Shown piece after piece: positions 9,317 through 19,759 of a stretch of DNA of 64,000 nt. Origin of the DNA: Rhizobium bangladeshense (lineage in GTDB: Bacteria > Pseudomonadota > Alphaproteobacteria > Rhizobiales > Rhizobiaceae). The DNA lies in the NCBI RefSeq assembly GCF_017357245.1, contig NZ_CP071612.1, positions 3,870,001 to 3,934,000 on the forward strand, written 5' to 3'. The position numbers and the translations under genes are program-made. Position 1 is the stretch's first letter. Each line of letters begins with the position of its first letter. The notes under the pieces were generated by a model. The model worked only from the letters and a program-made list of their open reading frames with translations, was not told the origin of the DNA and made no database searches.

Positions 9317-10090
9317 ATGGCGAATCCGAAACTCAAATCCCCGCCGCAAGGCACGAATGTGATTACCCGCCGCAAGCCGGCGGCGGTGGTCAAGACCGCC
9401 TATTCGCAGGCTGAGCGCGAGGAAATCTTCCGTCGCTTTTCAGTGCAGCGGCCCGAGCCGCGGGGTGAGCTGGAGCATACCAATCCTTTTACCCTTGTCG
9501 TGGCGGTGGCCCTCTCCGCCCAGGCCACCGATGCCGGTGTCAACAAAGCGACGCGGGCGCTGTTCACGGTGGCCGATACGCCGCAGAAAATGCTCGATCT
9601 CGGCGAAGAGAAGGTTCGCGATTACATCAAAACGATCGGCCTTTACCGCAACAAGGCGAAAAACGTGATCGCGCTCTCGCAAATGTTGGTCGACGAATTC
9701 GCCGGCAAGGTCCCGGAAACCCGCGAGGAACTAGTTCGGCTGCCGGGCGTCGGCCGCAAGACTGCCAATGTCGTGCTGTCCATGGCCTTTGGACAGGCAA
9801 CCATGGCGGTCGATACACACATTTTCCGGATCGCCAATCGCATCAGGCTTGCTCCCGGCAAGACACCTGATGAAGTCGAAGCGCGATTGATGAGAGTGGT
9901 GCCGAAACACTACCTCTATCATGCCCATCACTGGCTGATCCTGCACGGACGCTACACCTGCAAGGCTCGCCGTCCCGAATGCGAACGCTGCGTCATCGCC
10001 GACATTTGCAAATCGCCGGAGAAGAGTTCGGATGTGCCGGCCCCACTCATCGAGCTACCGCCGCAAGTGATCGGCGAGGCTGTCGAGTAA
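9317..10090 (+). CDS. nth: Endonuclease III (DNA glycosylase/AP lyase)
   Basis: This 257-residue base-excision repair enzyme removes oxidised pyrimidines and cleaves abasic sites. The helix-hairpin-helix LPGVGRKTAN contains catalytic Lys148 and the conserved Asp166 follows in VDTH. The C-terminal iron-sulfur loop is complete: Cys215, Cys222, Cys225 and Cys231 (C-x6-C-x2-C-x5-C). ATG 9317 is preferred over an earlier in-frame start that would overlap the divergent DUF2244 coding region. The 3' end overlaps the convergent TetR gene by 36 bases. Confidence 0.96.
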   Translation: MANPKLKSPPQGTNVITRRKPAAVVKTAYSQAEREEIFRRFSVQRPEPRGELEHTNPFTLVVAVALSAQATDAGVNKATRALFTVADTPQKMLDLGEEKVRDYIKTIGLYRNKAKNVIALSQMLVDEFAGKVPETREELVRLPGVGRKTANVVLSMAFGQATMAVDTHIFRIANRIRLAPGKTPDEVEARLMRVVPKHYLYHAHHWLILHGRYTCKARRPECERCVIADICKSPEKSSDVPAPLIELPPQVIGEAVE

Positions 10091-10642
10091 AACAACGATC
10101 GCCTCCTCGTAACTCCGCCTTTCCCCGCCCGCCTCGATGGCCATTGCCGCGCGGTCGAAGGCCGCCGATAGCAGCAATGTCAGAGGCTCGAGAGCAGCGC
10201 CGGCTCCCGGCAGCATGGCTGCAAGTCCTGCCCGTAATGTCATTTCCGCATTGTCGGCATCGATCGCCTGAGTGGCCGCCAAGCCGAGGACGGCAGGCGC
10301 CTCGACCAGCAGCAGCCGCGTGCGGCCCTCAGCCATCAGCGCATCGAAATAAGCCGAAGCGCCGGCAAGCAGCGCGTCTCGGGGCGCATCGTCGGGCGCT
10401 GGGCATGCCTCGATCGCTTCGGCAACTGCGCGCGCCTCGCCTTCGACAACCGCGCGAAAGAGCGCCTTCTTGTCTTCGAAATGATGATAGAGCGCTCCGC
10501 GCGTCACACCCGCTGCCGCGGCGATGTCCGGCGTCGCCGTTTCGGCATACCCCTTACCGACGAAGAGGCGCCGTCCGGCGTCGATCAGCGCCTGTCTTGT
10601 CTGTTCTGTTCTTTCGCGATTGCTGCGGCTCATTTCCCCCAT
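10055..10642 (-). CDS. TetR-family transcriptional regulator
   Basis: This 195-residue regulator has an N-terminal helix-turn-helix (TPDIAAAAGVTRGALYHHFE, about residues 37-56) and an all-helical ligand-binding C terminus. The start is ATG 10642 or ATG 10633. It is divergent from a VOC-family gene, and two nearly identical inverted operators lie between them, so it very probably represses both itself and the VOC gene. The ligand is unknown. Its 3' end overlaps nth on the opposite strand. Confidence 0.9.
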   Translation of the reverse strand: MGEMSRSNRERTEQTRQALIDAGRRLFVGKGYAETATPDIAAAAGVTRGALYHHFEDKKALFRAVVEGEARAVAEAIEACPAPDDAPRDALLAGASAYFDALMAEGRTRLLLVEAPAVLGLAATQAIDADNAEMTLRAGLAAMLPGAGAALEPLTLLLSAAFDRAAMAIEAGGERRSYEEAIVVLLDSLADHLRR

Positions 10643-10644
10643 TT

Positions 10645-10697
10645 ACATACAAGCCGACTGTATGTTAAGAAGAAAAACATACAGTCAGTTTGTATGT
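10645..10697. promoter_or_regulatory. Twin TetR operators between the TetR and VOC genes
   Basis: Site A (10645-10665) and site B (10677-10697) are each 21 bp with ACATAC at the left and GTATGT at the right end. Site B equals the reverse complement of site A at 19 of 21 positions. The centres are 32 bp apart, about three helical turns. Site A ends three bases from the TetR start and site B ends just before the VOC ribosome site, so binding would block both genes. Confidence 0.85.
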
Positions 10698-10710
10698 AAG
10701 GAGAAACCGG

Positions 10711-11136
10711 GTGAATTCGACGAGCTATTATCCTGTCATCATGACCGAAGACGTTTCTGGTTCCGCCCGCTTCTATTGCGCGCATTTCGGCTTCAGGGCG
10801 GTGTTCGAGAGCGACTGGTACGTTCACCTGCAGTCGCAAGAGGAGAAGCATGTCGCTCTTGCCATTCTCGATGGCAGCCACGAAACCATACCGGCCGTGG
10901 CTCGCGGCAAAGTAAGCGGCCTGCTCCTCAATTTCGAGGTTGCCGATGTAGATGCGGTCTACGCGGCCTGCCGCAGCGCAAACCTCCCGATCCTGCGGGA
11001 GATTCGCGACGAGGAATTCGGCCAGCGGCACTTCATTACCGCCGACCCGAATGGCGTGCTGATCGACGTCATTAAACCTATACCGCCGAGCGCCGAGTTC
11101 GCCGCAATGTACGAGGCATCAGCCTTACCGAGTTGA
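10711..11136 (+). CDS. VOC/glyoxalase superfamily protein
   Basis: This 141-residue protein has the glyoxalase/bleomycin-resistance fold pattern: a paired beta-alpha-beta-beta-beta layout, with ISO-style [20 protein letters not shown] near the N terminus and the C-terminal [14 protein letters not shown] strand. GTG 10711 is chosen because AAGGAG lies seven bases upstream. It is the apparent target of the divergent TetR regulator, suggesting inducible response to a small molecule such as an antibiotic, reactive aldehyde or aromatic compound. The substrate cannot be told from sequence. Confidence 0.85.
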   Translation: MNSTSYYPVIMTEDVSGSARFYCAHFGFRAVFESDWYVHLQSQEEKHVALAILDGSHETIPAVARGKVSGLLLNFEVADVDAVYAACRSANLPILREIRDEEFGQRHFITADPNGVLIDVIKPIPPSAEFAAMYEASALPS

Positions 11137-11139
11137 GCC

Positions 11140-11853
11140 TCAGGCGCGAAAATCGGCGTCCTTTGCGGAAATCAGCTTGTGCAGATGCACCATCATGCCC
11201 GCAGCAAAGAGAGGTGTTAGCAGGTTGACCACAGGGATCGCCAAAAAGAGTGCGATGACCAGCCCGCCGAGAAAGACGGTCGGCGCATGTTTGGCGCGGA
11301 AGAGCCGTGCCTCATGCTGCGGCCGGAAGCGCATGGCGGCGAATTCGAAGAATTCCCGTCCGAGCAGATAGCCGTTCACCAAAAAGAAAGCGACCAGATT
11401 GACGCCGGGGATGAACAGCAGCAACAACGCCACGATATTGCCGAGGATCACCACCCCCAAAAATTTGATCGAGCTTGCCATCGCCGGGCCGATCGGCATG
11501 GCGGCGCCCGGTGCGTCGCCGGAATAATCACGCTTTTCGATGACCTCGGCGACATCGTCGAGGAAAAGGCCTGCGATCAGTGCCGTTACCGGCGAAAGCA
11601 GCAGCGCCAGCAGGAGCGCAAGGCCGATCCCGGCCAGGATCGCAAAGACCAGAGCGAACCACCCCGCCCAATCCGGCATTTCGGGAAAGAAGCTGGTGAG
11701 CCAGGGAAAGAGGAAGGCCATGAAGGCCCCACGTAGCGCAAACCATAGGCCGACGAGCACGAGAAGCGTCAGGCCGAGCACCTTCCAGAAGACCGAGCGT
11801 GTCTCCGGCGCGAACAGATTGGCGAGCGAAAGGCGTGCGGCATCAAGAATCAT
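11140..11853 (-). CDS. EI24/CysZ-family membrane protein
   Basis: This is a 237-residue protein with about six hydrophobic segments and the family-typical central region with FIPGVNLVAFFLVNGYLLGR and FFEFAAMRF. Bacterial members of this family include CysZ, a sulfate permease, but many alphaproteobacterial homologues are untested, so sulfate transport is only a family-based suggestion. It converges on the VOC gene with three bases between stops. No sulfur genes are adjacent. Confidence 0.75.
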   Translation of the reverse strand: MILDAARLSLANLFAPETRSVFWKVLGLTLLVLVGLWFALRGAFMAFLFPWLTSFFPEMPDWAGWFALVFAILAGIGLALLLALLLSPVTALIAGLFLDDVAEVIEKRDYSGDAPGAAMPIGPAMASSIKFLGVVILGNIVALLLLFIPGVNLVAFFLVNGYLLGREFFEFAAMRFRPQHEARLFRAKHAPTVFLGGLVIALFLAIPVVNLLTPLFAAGMMVHLHKLISAKDADFRA

Positions 11854-11949
11854 TTCTTCGGCGTCTCCGGTTGCGCAGAAGATGTAGGAAAGGCGAATGC
11901 CACCGGCAAGAGAGAATAAAATTGCAGGCTGTAATAGAAACTTGTCGCA

Positions 11950-11965
11950 ATATTAGAACTAATAT
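11950..11965. promoter_or_regulatory. AT-rich palindrome upstream of the RpiR gene
   Basis: ATATTA (11950-11955) and TAATAT (11960-11965) flank GAAC in an otherwise GC-rich genome, 122 bp before the RpiR-family start. A further ATATTAT follows at once. It could be an operator or simply AT-rich promoter DNA. Confidence 0.3.
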
Positions 11966-12087
11966 AATATTATCAGACGCAGAAATACGCATGGACCTGA
12001 GAAGCAGCTTCCGAAAATAGTTGCCAAGACAAGGGGTCGCGATAGCGCATCCACGGAACGCCTCTGAGGAAATACGGGGAGGCTGAC

Positions 12088-12942
12088 GTGGAAGACTTTG
12101 TGCACAAGCTCAGGCAATACGTAAAAAGCGGCACACCGGCCGAGCGTCGTATCGCGAAATATTTCTCCGAGCACTTGAACGACCTGCCGTTTGAGACGGC
12201 GGCGTCTGTTGCCGACAGGCTGGATCTCTCGCCGATGACCGTCGGGCGCTTCCTGCGCGCGCTCGGCTATCAGGGTTTGGACAGCGTCAAGGTGGAGATT
12301 CGCGAAACCGTGACGACATCGCCGGCGCAGCTGCAGAGTGCCATGAGCGAGCTGCACGCGGACGCGGCGGAGGGCAAGCCGCTTGCCGTGCTGGTCGCAG
12401 AACAGATCCAGGCCCTGCATCACATCTATCATCTGACGGCGCAGCCCCACTGGGCGGAAGCCGTCCGCCTGATCAGCACCGCCCGCGAAGTATCGATCGC
12501 CACGCATGCGCGGCTCGCCAGTCTTGCCAATCATTTCTGCCAGCGACTGACGCAAGCCCGCGATGGCGTCCGCACGCTCGATGCCACCGACAACCGTTTT
12601 GCCGAACTCTTCGCCCGGCAGGCCGTCGACGATGCTTTGCTCGTCATTATCGACTGCCGCCGTTTCGCCAAGGCACGGCTGCTTGCCAGAACCGCGCGGC
12701 GATACGGCTACAAGGTCGTGCTGATTTCGCCTCAGCAAGCGGACTGGATGGCGGATCAGTCAAACGTCATGCTGTCCTTGCCGCCGGCACGCGCCCCCGA
12801 TCTCGATAATCTTCCGCCGCTGATCGCGTTGCTCGATTGCCTGTCGGAATCCGTCATTCTCGAAGTCGGAGAGGAGGCAGCTCTTCGGCGCCGCCGCATG
12901 CTGGAATTCGCGACCGTCCTCGGCGAGACCGCGAACCACTAA
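12088..12942 (+). CDS. MurR/RpiR-family transcriptional regulator
   Basis: This 284-residue regulator has an N-terminal RpiR helix-turn-helix (ETAASVADRLDLSPMTVGRF, near residues 38-57) and a C-terminal SIS domain of the kind that binds phosphosugars. It starts at GTG 12088 behind GGGGAGG. It converges on the polyol operon's kinase gene, so it might respond to that pathway's sugar phosphates. However, the SorC gene at the other end of that operon is the more obvious controller. Confidence 0.87.
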   Translation: MEDFVHKLRQYVKSGTPAERRIAKYFSEHLNDLPFETAASVADRLDLSPMTVGRFLRALGYQGLDSVKVEIRETVTTSPAQLQSAMSELHADAAEGKPLAVLVAEQIQALHHIYHLTAQPHWAEAVRLISTAREVSIATHARLASLANHFCQRLTQARDGVRTLDATDNRFAELFARQAVDDALLVIIDCRRFAKARLLARTARRYGYKVVLISPQQADWMADQSNVMLSLPPARAPDLDNLPPLIALLDCLSESVILEVGEEAALRRRRMLEFATVLGETANH

Positions 12943-12968
12943 ATAGTCGGGCGCCTTCAGCGGCTAGT

Positions 12969-14552
12969 CTAGAGCAACGCTTCCAGTTCGGCGCGGTGCC
13001 GATGCATGGCCAGAAGACGGCGATAATCGCGGTCGTAAAGCGCCTGTTTCGCCTTGTCGGGAAGCCGTTCGTTGCCGCCCGGATACATCGCCTCGCCGGC
13101 TGCCGCCAAATCCTCGTGCAGACCGCAGGCCACGGATGCCGCAATCGCGGTGCCGAGCAGCACGGCCTCGTTCATCTTCGGCACCACGACCTTGCAGCCG
13201 GTGGCATCGCTATAGAGTTCCATCAGCACCGGGTTCTTGACGTGTCCGCCTGCGATATGCAGCGTATCGGGCACGTAGCCATACTCCTTCATCTTCTCCA
13301 GGATATGGCGGATGCCGAGAGCGATCGCGACGGCAGACCGCCAATAGAGCGCGCAGAGTCCGTCGAATGACGTATCCAGCGTCAGGCCGCTGATCACACC
13401 GACGGCATGCGGATCGGCAAGCGGCGAGCGATTGCCGTGAAAGTCCGGCAGCACAAAAATGCGCTCGCCGAAAGCGTCGCCCTCCCCTGCCCGCAATTCG
13501 GCGATGCGCGCGACGATTTTCTGGTGCAACGCCGCCGTCGGCTCACCACCGGCCGCATGCATTCGCACGACATGGTCGAGCAGCGCTCCGGTCGCAGATT
13601 GCCCGGCTTCCACCAGCCAGGACCGCGGGAAGACGACTTCATAATAGGGGCCCCACATGCCGTGGCTCGGCTTGCGTTGCTGTGAAAAGGCGACGATGCA
13701 GCTTGAAGTGCCGGCGATCAGCGCCAACTGGCGCTCGCGTGTTACAGGATCGGCGGCATAACCCCCGAGCGCCCCGAGCGCGCCGGCATAGGCGTCGATC
13801 ATTCCCGCGGAGACATGGCACTCCGTGGTCAGCCCCAGCGCCTCGGCCGCATCGGGCGTCAACAGGCCCATACTGCCGCCGACCGGCGCGGTCTCATCCG
13901 GCAACCGGCCGCGAGTCTGAAGATCGTCGAGCCCGATCCGCTGCAAGAAATCCTGCTGCCATCCCCTTTCGAGATGGGCGAGGTAGTTCCATTTTGCCGT
14001 CACCGTGCAGCGCGAGCGGGCCGGCGATCCCGTCGATTTCCAGGTCATGAAATCGGCAAGATCGAAGAAATATCCCGCATTTTCCCATGTCGACGGCAGC
14101 TTCTTCTTCAGCCACATCAGCTTCGGCATTTCCATTTCCGGCGACATGACCCCGCCGGAATGTTCGAGCACTCCGTGCTCCGTCGCCGTGCAGAAGTCGG
14201 CTTCCTTCAGCGCCCGATGATCGAGCCACACGATGGTGTCGAAACGCTGCTCGCCGCTTGTGGATACACTGATCTGCCGGCCTTCGACATCGCGGACGAC
14301 AAGCGAACACGTAGCGTCGAAGCCGATTGCCGCGACTGACGCGGCTGAGATACCGGATTGCTCCACCGCCTGGCGAACTGCTCTGCAGGCGGCCGACCAG
14401 ATGTCTTCGGAATCGTGCTCGGCGTGGTTTTCACGCGGCCGGTTCATTACGATCGGATGTTCGGCCTTGGCCAGCAAACGGCCGCCGGCATCGAAGACGC
14501 CGGCGCGCGCGCTGCCGGTGCCGACATCCACCGCAACCACATGATCACGCAT
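12969..14552 (-). CDS. FGGY-family carbohydrate kinase, probable pentulose/ribulose kinase
   Basis: This is a 527-residue two-domain sugar kinase. The N-terminal phosphate loop VAVDVGTGSARAGVFD and the C-terminal LHIAGGHVKNPVLMELYSDA region are typical of the FGGY pentulose kinase group (ribulokinase-like). ATG 14552 overlaps the upstream HAD gene's stop as TGATG, showing coupling. As the last gene of a sorbitol/mannitol operon it should phosphorylate a ketose produced from a polyol, such as D-ribulose, D-xylulose or fructose. The exact ketose is uncertain. Confidence 0.88.
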   Translation of the reverse strand: MRDHVVAVDVGTGSARAGVFDAGGRLLAKAEHPIVMNRPRENHAEHDSEDIWSAACRAVRQAVEQSGISAASVAAIGFDATCSLVVRDVEGRQISVSTSGEQRFDTIVWLDHRALKEADFCTATEHGVLEHSGGVMSPEMEMPKLMWLKKKLPSTWENAGYFFDLADFMTWKSTGSPARSRCTVTAKWNYLAHLERGWQQDFLQRIGLDDLQTRGRLPDETAPVGGSMGLLTPDAAEALGLTTECHVSAGMIDAYAGALGALGGYAADPVTRERQLALIAGTSSCIVAFSQQRKPSHGMWGPYYEVVFPRSWLVEAGQSATGALLDHVVRMHAAGGEPTAALHQKIVARIAELRAGEGDAFGERIFVLPDFHGNRSPLADPHAVGVISGLTLDTSFDGLCALYWRSAVAIALGIRHILEKMKEYGYVPDTLHIAGGHVKNPVLMELYSDATGCKVVVPKMNEAVLLGTAIAASVACGLHEDLAAAGEAMYPGGNERLPDKAKQALYDRDYRRLLAMHRHRAELEALL

Positions 14553-15241
14553 CAAATCTCGGTCCCGTCCAGCTTATGGTTGCGGACAAGGTGTATCAAA
14601 TCCGGCATGGCGTCAAACACGACTTCCGGCGAAAGTCGGTCGAGTTCGGCCCTGTATCCGGCGAAATTCGCATGCGATCCGCCGGTGAAGGCAAAGACAG
14701 TCATGCCGGCCGCCTTGGCGGCGGCAATACCGGCTGGACTGTCCTCGATGACAAGGCATGCTTCGGGTTCGACATGCATCTGGCGGGCCGCATGCAGGAA
14801 GAGGTCCGGCGCGGGTTTGCCGCGTTTGACCATCGTCGCGCTGAAGATGTCGGGGAGCCTGTCGAGAAGCCCGGTGACGGAAAGCGATAGTCGGATACGC
14901 TCCATCTGGCTTGAAGAGGCAACGCAGCAAGGAATACCAAGCCTGTCGATCGTCGCGGCGATGCCGTCGATCGGCTTCAGCTCGCTGCGGAAGCGCGCGT
15001 AGAGATCGGTGCGGATGCGCTCCAGGAATTCTTCGCCGGCGTGAATGTTGAATTCGGTTTCCAGCGTATCGATGAGGGTCGACAGGCTGCGGCCGAGAAA
15101 ACGCTCATAGGCTTGGTCCTCGGTGATCGACACGCCAAGATCGCTCATCGCCCGCACGAGCACGCTGATTGAGATCGGCTCGCTGTCGACGAGCACCCCG
15201 TCGCAATCGAAGATGACCAGCCGTGGTTCAGCATCAGCCAT
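14552..15241 (-). CDS. HAD-superfamily sugar phosphatase / phosphoglucomutase-like hydrolase
   Basis: This 229-residue HAD hydrolase has motif I LVIFDCDGVLVDSEP (nucleophile Asp near residue 11), the TGLLDRLP cap region, motif III Lys in VKRGKPAPDLF and motif IV VIEDSPAGI. It resembles GPH-type phosphatases and beta-phosphoglucomutases. It is placed between mtlK and the kinase in a polyol operon, so it probably acts on a sugar or polyol phosphate (inference). It begins 98 bases after mtlK ends and its stop is coupled to the kinase start. Confidence 0.85.
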   Translation of the reverse strand: MADAEPRLVIFDCDGVLVDSEPISISVLVRAMSDLGVSITEDQAYERFLGRSLSTLIDTLETEFNIHAGEEFLERIRTDLYARFRSELKPIDGIAATIDRLGIPCCVASSSQMERIRLSLSVTGLLDRLPDIFSATMVKRGKPAPDLFLHAARQMHVEPEACLVIEDSPAGIAAAKAAGMTVFAFTGGSHANFAGYRAELDRLSPEVVFDAMPDLIHLVRNHKLDGTEI

Positions 15242-15339
15242 GAAAGACCCAACCTGAGTTCAATTCCGACACATGACCGTCCCGCTTCGCTCGCAAGGCA
15301 GGATGAATGGCGGCAGCGGATGCCGCCATGTGGATTCCC

Positions 15340-16821
15340 TTACACTGCGAGCTTGCCGTCGAGATAGAGCTGCAGCGTCTCACGCGTGCCTTTTTCCCAC
15401 AAGCTTTTGAGCGCATGGGCAAAACGCTTGCGGAAAAGTTCGGACTTCGCCACCTCGCCGAAGATATCGTCGAAGACGAGGAAGGCCGAAGGATCACCCT
15501 TTGCCTTCAGCGCCGCTTCATGCAGGCGCCCGGCGCTGGCGTCATTGAAGACGATATCCTTGCCGCTGTCGGTCTTGCCCCCGAAGTAGCGGCACCAGAG
15601 GGCCGAGACAAGCGCCAGGCCGATGACGTCCCTGCCCTGGCGCAGATTGTCGAGCGTCGACGGCAGGATGAATTTCGGCTGGCGGTTCGAACCGTCCTGT
15701 GCCAGACGCGGGATAGTGTCGGCGATCTTCGGATTGAGGAGCCGATGTTCGATGAGGTCGAAATAATCCGTCAGTGAGGTGTTCGGCACCGGCGGCACGA
15801 TCGGGATGATCTCGTCTTTCTCGAGCTTGGCCAGGAAAGCCCGGATCAGCGGATCCTCCATGGCATCGTGCACGAAGTGAATGTCCATCAGCGCCGCCGG
15901 ATAGGCGATCGCGGCATGTCCGCCGTTCAGGATGCGGATCTTCATGTGTTCGTAAGGCGTAACATCGGGAACGAAGGTCACACCAACTTTTTCGAGAGCC
16001 GGCCGGCCGGCCGTGAACTTGTCTTCGAGCACCCACTGCTTGAATTCTTCGCAATAAACCGGCCAGTTATCCTCGATGCCGAAATTGTCCTTGAGGAAAT
16101 CGATCTCCCGCTGACCGGTCGCCGGCGTAATACGGTCGACCATCGCGTTCGGAAAGGCGACATTGGCCGCGATCCAGTCGGCAAGAGCGGGATCGGAAAG
16201 CGCTGCCGTGCCAACCACGGCATTAGCGGTGACGACGCCGTTATGAGGAATATTGTCGCAGGACATCACGGTGAAGGGCCGGATGCTTTTCTCCTTGCGA
16301 ACCTTCAGGCCGGCGACGATCAGGCCGAAGACCGTCTTCGGCGCGCCGGGATTTTGGCCATCGGCGGCGATATCGGGATGGGCCGGATTGAACGTGCCTG
16401 ACGCATCGATGAAATAACCGCCCTCGGTGATCGTCAGCGAGACGATGCGGATATCCGGATCGGCAAGCTTGGCGATGATCGCGGCGGGATCGCCGACCGG
16501 CAGGATGTCGATCATCGGCGCAGTGACGCGCGCCGCCGTTTTATTGTTGTCCTGCTCCACCACCGTCGTCAGGAAATCCTGCGCCGCAAGCTTTTCGCGC
16601 ATCGCGGCATCCGATGGCAGAATGCCGGCGCCGATAATCGCCCAGTCGTGATCGACGCCCTGGTTGAAGAGATCGTCAAGATAGATCGCCTGATGGGCGC
16701 GGTGGAAATTGCCGACGCCGAAGTGCACGATGCCGGCTTTCAGCGACGCCCTGTCATAGGAAGGGATGGCGGCAGTGCGCGCCGCGTCCGAAAGCGTTGC
16801 CAGCGATAATTTGCACGTCAT
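15340..16821 (-). CDS. mtlK: Mannitol 2-dehydrogenase (polyol long-chain dehydrogenase)
   Basis: This 493-residue member of the mannitol dehydrogenase family oxidises D-mannitol, and often D-arabitol or D-sorbitol, to the ketose with NAD+. The nucleotide-binding FGVGNFHRAHQAIYLDDL motif is near residues 34-51. The catalytic KIRILNGGHAAIAYP block, with the active-site lysine, is in the second half. It follows the smoEFGK-like transporter, the arrangement known for rhizobial mannitol/sorbitol use. Length and motifs are normal. Confidence 0.93.
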   Translation of the reverse strand: MTCKLSLATLSDAARTAAIPSYDRASLKAGIVHFGVGNFHRAHQAIYLDDLFNQGVDHDWAIIGAGILPSDAAMREKLAAQDFLTTVVEQDNNKTAARVTAPMIDILPVGDPAAIIAKLADPDIRIVSLTITEGGYFIDASGTFNPAHPDIAADGQNPGAPKTVFGLIVAGLKVRKEKSIRPFTVMSCDNIPHNGVVTANAVVGTAALSDPALADWIAANVAFPNAMVDRITPATGQREIDFLKDNFGIEDNWPVYCEEFKQWVLEDKFTAGRPALEKVGVTFVPDVTPYEHMKIRILNGGHAAIAYPAALMDIHFVHDAMEDPLIRAFLAKLEKDEIIPIVPPVPNTSLTDYFDLIEHRLLNPKIADTIPRLAQDGSNRQPKFILPSTLDNLRQGRDVIGLALVSALWCRYFGGKTDSGKDIVFNDASAGRLHEAALKAKGDPSAFLVFDDIFGEVAKSELFRKRFAHALKSLWEKGTRETLQLYLDGKLAV

Positions 16822-16903
16822 GTTTCAATCCTCTTGAAGGTCTTGCCGAGACGGCCGGGCGCCTTCGCCCGGCTCGCATGCCTGCCCCCAGCCGGCCGCC
16901 TGC

Positions 16904-17902
<999 letters not shown>

Positions 17903-17918
17903 GTTTCTCTCCCTTTTC

Positions 17919-18749
17919 TTATTTCACTGCGCCGAAGGTCAGGCCGCGGACGAGTTGCTTCTGGCTGAACCAGCCGAGGATCAGAATCGGCGCGATCGCC
18001 ATGGTCGAGGCGGCCGAAAGCTTGGCGTAGAACAGGCCCTCGGGGCTGGAATAGGAGGCGATGAAGGCCGTCAGCGGCGCCGCCTTCGAGGCGGTGAGGT
18101 TGAGCGTCCAGAAGGCCTCGTTCCAGGCAAGGATGATGTTCAGGAGCAGCGTCGAGGCAATGCCCGGCACCGCCATCGGCGTCAGCACATAGACAATCTC
18201 CTTCATCAGCGACGCCCCGTCCATGCGCGCCGCTTCGAGGATCTCGCCGGGAATTTCCTTGAAGTAGGTGTAGAGCATCCAGACGATGATCGGCAGATTG
18301 ATCAGCGTCAGCACGATCACCAACCCTGTGCGCGTGTCAAGCAGGCCGGAATTGCGGAACATCAGATAGATCGGGATCAGTGCGCCCACAGGCGGCATCA
18401 TCTTGGTCGAGAGCATCCACATCAGCACGTCCTTCGTCCGCTTGGTGGGCGAAAACGCCATCGCCCAGGCGGCCGGAATGGCGATGATGAGACCGATCAG
18501 CGTCGAGCCGAAGGAAATGACCACCGAATTCATGAAGTGGCTGAGGTAGTTCGACCGGCTTTGCACCTCCGCGTAGTTCTCCGCCGTCCAATGGAAGAAC
18601 AGGAACTGCGGCGGCGAGGCAATAGCGTCGGCTTCCGATTTGAAGCTCGTCAGGAACGTCCAGAGGATCGGAAAGAAGATCAGGATTCCGAGCGTCCAGG
18701 CAATTGCGGTCACGATGACCTTGCGCCGGGTAGAGGCTTTTCTGGCCAT
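17919..18749 (-). CDS. smoG: Sorbitol/mannitol ABC transporter permease
   Basis: This 276-residue CUT1-type permease has six hydrophobic segments. Its EAA loop is [20 protein letters not shown], near residues 173-192. It starts three bases after the stop of smoF. The C terminus [14 protein letters not shown] is the usual ending of this permease class (MalG-like). Confidence 0.9.
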   Translation of the reverse strand: MARKASTRRKVIVTAIAWTLGILIFFPILWTFLTSFKSEADAIASPPQFLFFHWTAENYAEVQSRSNYLSHFMNSVVISFGSTLIGLIIAIPAAWAMAFSPTKRTKDVLMWMLSTKMMPPVGALIPIYLMFRNSGLLDTRTGLVIVLTLINLPIIVWMLYTYFKEIPGEILEAARMDGASLMKEIVYVLTPMAVPGIASTLLLNIILAWNEAFWTLNLTASKAAPLTAFIASYSSPEGLFYAKLSAASTMAIAPILILGWFSQKQLVRGLTFGAVK

Positions 18750-18752
18750 CTC

Positions 18753-19625
18753 TCAAGCCTCCAGATTCTTGCCGACGAGGCGGACGAGGAAGATCGCAAC
18801 GATGTTGGCAAGCACGACCGCGACGATGCCGCCCGCCGAAGCGCCGCCGATATCGAACTGCAGGAGCGCCTGCGCATAGACGAGATAGGTGAGATTGGTG
18901 CTGTCGGTGCCCGGCCCGCCATTGGTGGTGACGAGGATTTCGGCGAAGACCGAAAGCAGGAAGATCGTCTGGATCAGGATGACGACGGTGATGGCGCGGG
19001 CCATGTGCGGCAGGATGATGTAGATGAATTTCGAGATCGCCCCGGCGCCGTCCATTTCCGCCGCCTCCTTCTGCTCCTCGTCGAGCGACTGCAGCGCGGT
19101 CAGTAGGATGAGGGTGGCAAAGGGCAGCCACTGCCATGCAACGATAAGGATGACAGACAACAGCGGCGCATTCGCAAGCCAGTCGATCGGCTGCAGGCCC
19201 AACGCCTTCGCAAGATGCGCAAACAGGCCGTTGACCGGGTTCATGAACATGTTCTTCCAGACGAGTGCTGCCACCGTCGGCATGATGAAGAAGGGCGCGA
19301 TGACGAGGATGCGCACGATGCCCTGGCCGTACATCGGCTGATCGAGCAGCAGCGCGAAGCCGATGCCGCCGACGACGGTGATGACAAGAACGCCGGCGAC
19401 AAGCAGCAGCGTATTGATCAGCGCGGCAATAAAGGCCGGATCGGAAAGGAAATATTCGTAGTTCAGCAGGCCGACAAAGCTCTCCATGCCGGGGCTGAGC
19501 AAATTGTAGTTCAGGAGCGAGAAATAGATCGTCATCGCGAGCGGAACGATCATCCACGCAAAAAGGAACAGCACGGAGGGCGCAATCATCAGGCGCGCCG
19601 CGGAGCGAGTATGTAATGTTGCCAT
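18753..19625 (-). CDS. smoF: Sorbitol/mannitol ABC transporter permease
   Basis: This is a 290-residue MalF-like permease. ATG 19625 is used because it gives a normal short N terminus (MATLHTRSAARLMIAPS) before the first transmembrane helix; the longer reading reaches back toward smoE without family content. The EAA-type loop EAAEMDGAGAISKFIYIILP is near residues 185-205. It partners with SmoG in the hexitol importer. Confidence 0.9.
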   Translation of the reverse strand: MATLHTRSAARLMIAPSVLFLFAWMIVPLAMTIYFSLLNYNLLSPGMESFVGLLNYEYFLSDPAFIAALINTLLLVAGVLVITVVGGIGFALLLDQPMYGQGIVRILVIAPFFIMPTVAALVWKNMFMNPVNGLFAHLAKALGLQPIDWLANAPLLSVILIVAWQWLPFATLILLTALQSLDEEQKEAAEMDGAGAISKFIYIILPHMARAITVVILIQTIFLLSVFAEILVTTNGGPGTDSTNLTYLVYAQALLQFDIGGASAGGIVAVVLANIVAIFLVRLVGKNLEA

Positions 19626-19759
19626 GGCAATCACCGATCTGATCTGAAGCGGGGAGCGGCCGCAAGGCAGCTTTGTCTGGAAAAGAGGCCGCCGATGCGG
19701 TTCGGGCAATCGGCGGCCCAGAGGGGCGGATTGTCAAGGATCCGCCTTCTCAGGAGGTT

